A DNA stretch of 64,000 nucleotides from Pyxicephalus adspersus. Lineage: Eukaryota > Chordata > Amphibia > Anura > Pyxicephalidae. Every line of letters starts with the position of its first letter. The stretch's first letter is position 1. Shown piece after piece: positions 60,331 to 64,000 of this stretch. Position numbers and translations under genes: made by a program. The stretch spans positions 126,916,561-126,980,560 of the forward strand of contig NC_092858.1 in assembly GCF_032062135.1 (NCBI RefSeq), read 5' to 3'. A model generated the notes under the pieces. The model made no database searches, was not told where the DNA came from, and saw only the letters and a program-made list of their open reading frames with translations.

Positions 60331-61449
60331 ACCCTGCTTATTGAATAAGAAAACAAGGCATTGCAGGGATTCGGTTACTCTGCCTGTTAATATATGTGTA
60401 TATAAAATCAATACAAGAAATACATATGCTTATAGAAAATAAAAACATTTTCGCCAATCCAGATTTTTTTTTTATTTTAAAAGAAGAACACAATACTGTA
60501 TCTGTTTTCAATATAGTAAAATATCACAGATTTAATATCTAGTTATGTTATGCATATATATTTTAATATTTTAAAAAGCTTAGTCTGTATGGCATTAAAA
60601 GTCAAATAGAACTGAACGGCTATGAAAAAATTGGATGAGTAAATTTAGGGTAATTTTTCCTTCATATCATATGATTTAAAAAAAAAAAAACAAAAAAAAA
60701 AATACACTTTTTTTAAGAATGAACATGGGCATGGAATTGCAACGATCATGTTGGTATTCCATTTCCACTATCCTGTTATTTCAGCTTTATTAGATGGAAC
60801 ATGTAGGTGACCACTTGCCAGTTCCAAAACCTAACATGACTCAAGATGAAGTATTTCAATTTCATTTTTACTCACTAATTATTCATACTTAAAATAATAT
60901 TTAATACAGTTAGGCATCTTTATTAGATTGAAAAGACTTCACTCCTCCTTATTGGCAAAATCAGGTTTGCTTACTCTTTCATTCTCACTTCCAAGGCAAA
61001 CGTGAACATTGGTCAGCCTCTGAGATTGAGTTTACTATGGGTGATCAGTCATATCAACAACTAAGAAATAGTTTATTCTGAATCATGTCCGGTACAAGGC
61101 TTTATATTGTTAAAGCAACAATATGCTAAAAGTGTTTACAGTAAATAATTGTAAAAACAACAAAAACTAAATGTTGCTTTTTTGAGCAAATCCTATTTCC
61201 GCTGTAAGTTTTAGAGTTTTTTAAAGTTTGTGGCTTTATACTTAGCTTATTCATTAGGGGGAATAGATATCAGTCTAACAAACAATAATCCATGTAGATA
61301 TTTGTACAATTTTGGGATCAAAAATTGTATTTCATTTAGTGAAGCTTTCTTTACGAGCATTTATTTATGGTATTTCTCATTCCTTTATGTATGTAAAGTA
61401 AATGTACAAAAAAAGGGTTTTAATCATTAAAATATTGATAACTTCCAAA

Positions 61450-61560
61450 TGAAAGTAATTTATGTTAGCTGAGAACTCTTCATGCTGATAATGAAACACT
61501 TGCAAAGGTTAAATCATTTCTATTACAACTATTAATGATTGCCTGGGAAGAAATTTTTTT
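61450..61560. promoter_or_regulatory. possible conserved non-coding element
   Basis: Complex AT-rich sequence (CATGCTGATAATGAAACACT near 61481, ATTAATGATTGCC near 61531) with no repeat features. Low confidence; based on texture. Confidence 0.18.
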
Positions 61561-63046
61561 CAACCTACTCTATATTTAGGTATTTGAAATAAATGTTTTA
61601 ATAGGAAAATTACCAGAAAAATATGCATGGCTAATTAAATGCTTTATTCAAAATGTTTTAATATAGATATTTTGTTTGCATGTAATACTGTCAAATAAAT
61701 CTGATACAGGTGGTAATAACACCAATTCACTAAGCTGGTTGCTTAATTTTTTTATTTATTATTTTATCATTTAATTTTTATTTGATAATAATGTTCTCAT
61801 TAAAATGTTTAATATCATATAAGTGTACATTTCCTCATAAATCTATCTGAACATTGCAACAATTTTGAAACTAATAGAAAATGTATGCATCTTGGGTAAA
61901 AGTTTGATGAATACCAGATGAAAACATTTATAAATTAACTTTTTAACGTTAGAGAAGATATTATTAAAAGGAATTATTACACCAAAGGCATAGAGTCATA
62001 CCTGAGATATATACATATGTTTTACACATCTGTACTGCAAAAATATATAATATAATGAGAAAGAATAACTAATTTCCTAAAATACATTTCTTTTAAAATA
62101 AATAAATTTATGTCTGTAACACAGCAGTGAACCTACTACATGTGTGAATATTGGGAGCCCATTCATACATTCCTTTTTTGCTGTGGGTTAATGCATACTC
62201 ATTATTATGGGGGAGGAGGTATAAATCTCATAAAAGGGTTAATATTTTTGTTTCAGCCTGTGATCATGTTAGAGAGCTACTCATACTTTCTGTTTGGTGA
62301 AAAGTTAGCAGCAGTACAAGAAGTGGAAGGGAAGGGAAAGGAAGGGAAAATCTCTCTAACATTGGTTAGCAGAAAAAAACTGAAAGGGGGTTCCAGTCCT
62401 TCCACACGCTATCCAGACTAAAAGCAATGCTTACTCTCTCTTCAATGTGGTGACTGTATTTTTTTTTGTTTTCAAGATAAGGAAAAAAATGAGGTGCTGC
62501 CAGAAATCCAGTGTCCTTCTAACTTTTTGTGTAGTGATCTTAAATCAAACAATGCCATGAGTTCGCTTTTGTAAAATACAGAACATCTTACTATGTTACG
62601 GATCAGATAATGGTTCCAAAACTGCTAATTATTCACCCATTTGTAAGATATAGTCTTACAAAGACCATATCTTGCTAGGCTGGGAGCAATAATGTGTACT
62701 TTGATCTGATGTTTAATCAGTTTTCAATTATTTAAATTTAATTAATTTATCTTTATTCAAATAGGCATAAAAATATCAACCATCCTTAATTTTTTTTAGA
62801 AATCCTAAGTTATCATTCTACTCTATAATTGTACTTATAACAAATTTTCCATTACTGTTTAATACTTAGAATTTAATTTATATGTGATCATATATATGAT
62901 AAGAAAGGCAGTTCTATTATGCTATGATTAATATCTTGCTGTAATATTAGATTAATTTGTTATACTTAGTTAACAGTTCTTACCTGATTTTTATTCTGTC
63001 TCTCTTTTATGAAAACAAAGATAAAACTATCTATAAACATCACAAA

Positions 63047-63470
63047 CTAATATTTCATTGGACCACCTTTGGCTTTAATTACAACACATATTTACTGTGG
63101 TATTCTTTCAATAAGCCTATGTCCAGAATTGCATTTATTTTTCGTCAGCATCTTGTAATAATGATATGAGAGCCACAACACTGTGTAAACTTTTCTCCAA
63201 ACTGTGGTGGTCAAATCCGTATGTAAAAATGATGTCTCATGCTCCATGAACCACTATTTTACAATTTGAGCCCAATAAATCCTGGCATTGTCCTCTTGAA
63301 ATATGCCCATGCAATCTGGGAAGAAAAAATCCATTAATGTAAAAACACAGTCATCCAGTAAATTCAGATAGTCAGCTGAGTTTTTGGGCACAGTACTGAA
63401 ATTAGACCTGAACAAATGATTCAACCCCAGAATGTAACACTGCCCCCAGAGGCTTGGGGGATTTTTTTTC
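63047..63470 (-). pseudogene. Tc1/mariner transposase remnant (C-terminal part)
   Basis: Read on the minus strand, the frame gives LNLLDDCV, then PDCMGIFQEDNARIYWAQIV at about 63350-63256, the catalytic-domain block of Tc1-like transposases (pattern F.QDNA..H.A). An in-frame TAG follows, then WFMEHETSFLHTDL. The DLNPIEN.W block expected next is deleted. After it come HRLIERIP, a second in-frame stop and VIKAKGGPMKY, ending at a stop codon at 63047-63049 where the family normally ends. The copy has at least two internal stops and a deletion, so it is dead. No terminal inverted repeats were found nearby. Confidence 0.85.
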
Positions 63471-63589
63471 CCGGTGTATATAAAATGAATATTTATAATA
63501 ATAATAAAAAAATTTATGATGGAAAACTGTACTCTTACAATCATATAAACATATCTGGAAGAGAAGCTAACAAAAATATGTGTTTCCAG
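63471..63589. other. AT-rich spacer
   Basis: Contains a short AATAATAATAAT run near 63498. Nothing else seen. Confidence 0.5.
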
Positions 63590-64000
63590 TCACTCCCCCG
63601 GGCAGTGTCCCACTGCAGTAGAGCGCGCCCGGCATATTCCCTCCAGCGGCGGCGTTTGCAGCAGCAGATGTTTTAAAAGTTAGTGCGCTGCAGCCTACAG
63701 CCTCCTTCTTTCCCTTTAGCTGTGTTTTTCCTTCTTGGCATCCCCTGCACTGAGACTGCACAGCTGAAGATTTGGACTGTGCTGCAGCTGATTAGCAGAA
63801 TGGTTCCTGATCAATCCCATGCTGCCATTGGCTGCTGGGTCCTTATAGCCTCTCTGCTCTCAGATTCCAGTGCCTGTTGTAGCGTTAGCTGGGATGTGTA
63901 TCTGTGCTGGAGAGTTTCTCAAGCTATTTACTGTTGCTGACCAATGCCTGTTTCCTGACCCATCGATTATATGCAGCCTGGGCCAACCTCTGCCTGTGAC
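63590..64000. other. GC-rich segment running off the window edge (unclassified)
   Basis: Composition changes abruptly to GC-rich, with CpG-containing words (CCCCCGGGCAGTG near 63594, AGAGCGCGCCCGGC near 63621, CCAGCGGCGGCGTTTG near 63644), then pyrimidine- and CTG-rich sequence (CTGCTGGGTCCTTATAGCCT near 63833). The frame 63683-63940 is open but has no recognised domain. It could be the start of a transposable element or LTR, or a CpG-rich promoter with a first exon; the edge hides the rest. Confidence 0.4.

Larger units (their letters stand above)
58627..63046. other. 4.4-kb AT-rich stretch without a gene
   Basis: Unique-looking and very AT-rich toward the end, with A runs at about 59458-59470 and 60678-60702. 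Two parts (59930-60330 and 61450-61560) look like conserved non-coding DNA. No exon or transposon end recognised. Confidence 0.5.

Overview
The window reads as non-coding vertebrate nuclear DNA. It is AT-rich, mostly CpG-poor and without long open frames: the longest runs about 148 codons, close to chance for this composition. The repeat content (palindromic TTAA-flanked and GGGCCTGA-type MITEs, hAT-like MITEs, an L2-clade LINE 3' end, a tRNA-derived SINE with an L2-like tail, a degraded Tc1 transposase) suggests an anuran amphibian. That assignment rests on remembered repeat styles and was not checked by a search. No bacterial, viral, CRISPR or operon-like organisation is present, and no protein-coding gene can be named.

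Layout. 1-7.6 kb is mostly unique AT-rich sequence with two conserved-element-like stretches. 7.6-13.5 kb carries L2 LINE remnants on both strands, a TTAA MITE, a SINE, one palindromic MITE and a possible small exon at 10.37 kb. 13.5-18.3 kb has another palindromic MITE, a regulatory-looking block near 14.7 kb and two inverted hAT MITEs, one with a perfect 8-bp target duplication. 18.5-32.1 kb holds three long (TA)n arrays, a second TTAA MITE and, at 28.2-29.1 kb, a block of nested hairpins followed by a TACACACG-type MITE. 33-40 kb is mostly unique, with a short repeat, a possible transmembrane-like open frame behind a splice acceptor, and an hAT-like MITE. At 40.87-41.33 kb is the most gene-like signal: two CCAAT boxes, a TATA motif and a transcribed-looking segment ending in a strong GTAAGT donor. 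42.8 kb has a fourth palindromic MITE, and 46.2-47.1 kb an hAT MITE followed by a CpG-dense Harbinger-like MITE. 47-63 kb is mostly unique, with an exon-like block at 52.57 kb and a long regulatory-looking stretch near 60 kb. 63.05-63.47 kb is a broken Tc1 transposase on the minus strand, and the last 400 bp turn GC-rich and run off the edge.

The plus-strand exon-like signals (10.37, 33.59, 40.93-41.33 and 52.57 kb) would fit 5' exons of a gene with very long introns, or an alternative promoter inside one. This is inference; none is confirmed. I did not find a convincing undescribed system. The features most worth checking are the promoter/first-exon candidate and the several MITE families.
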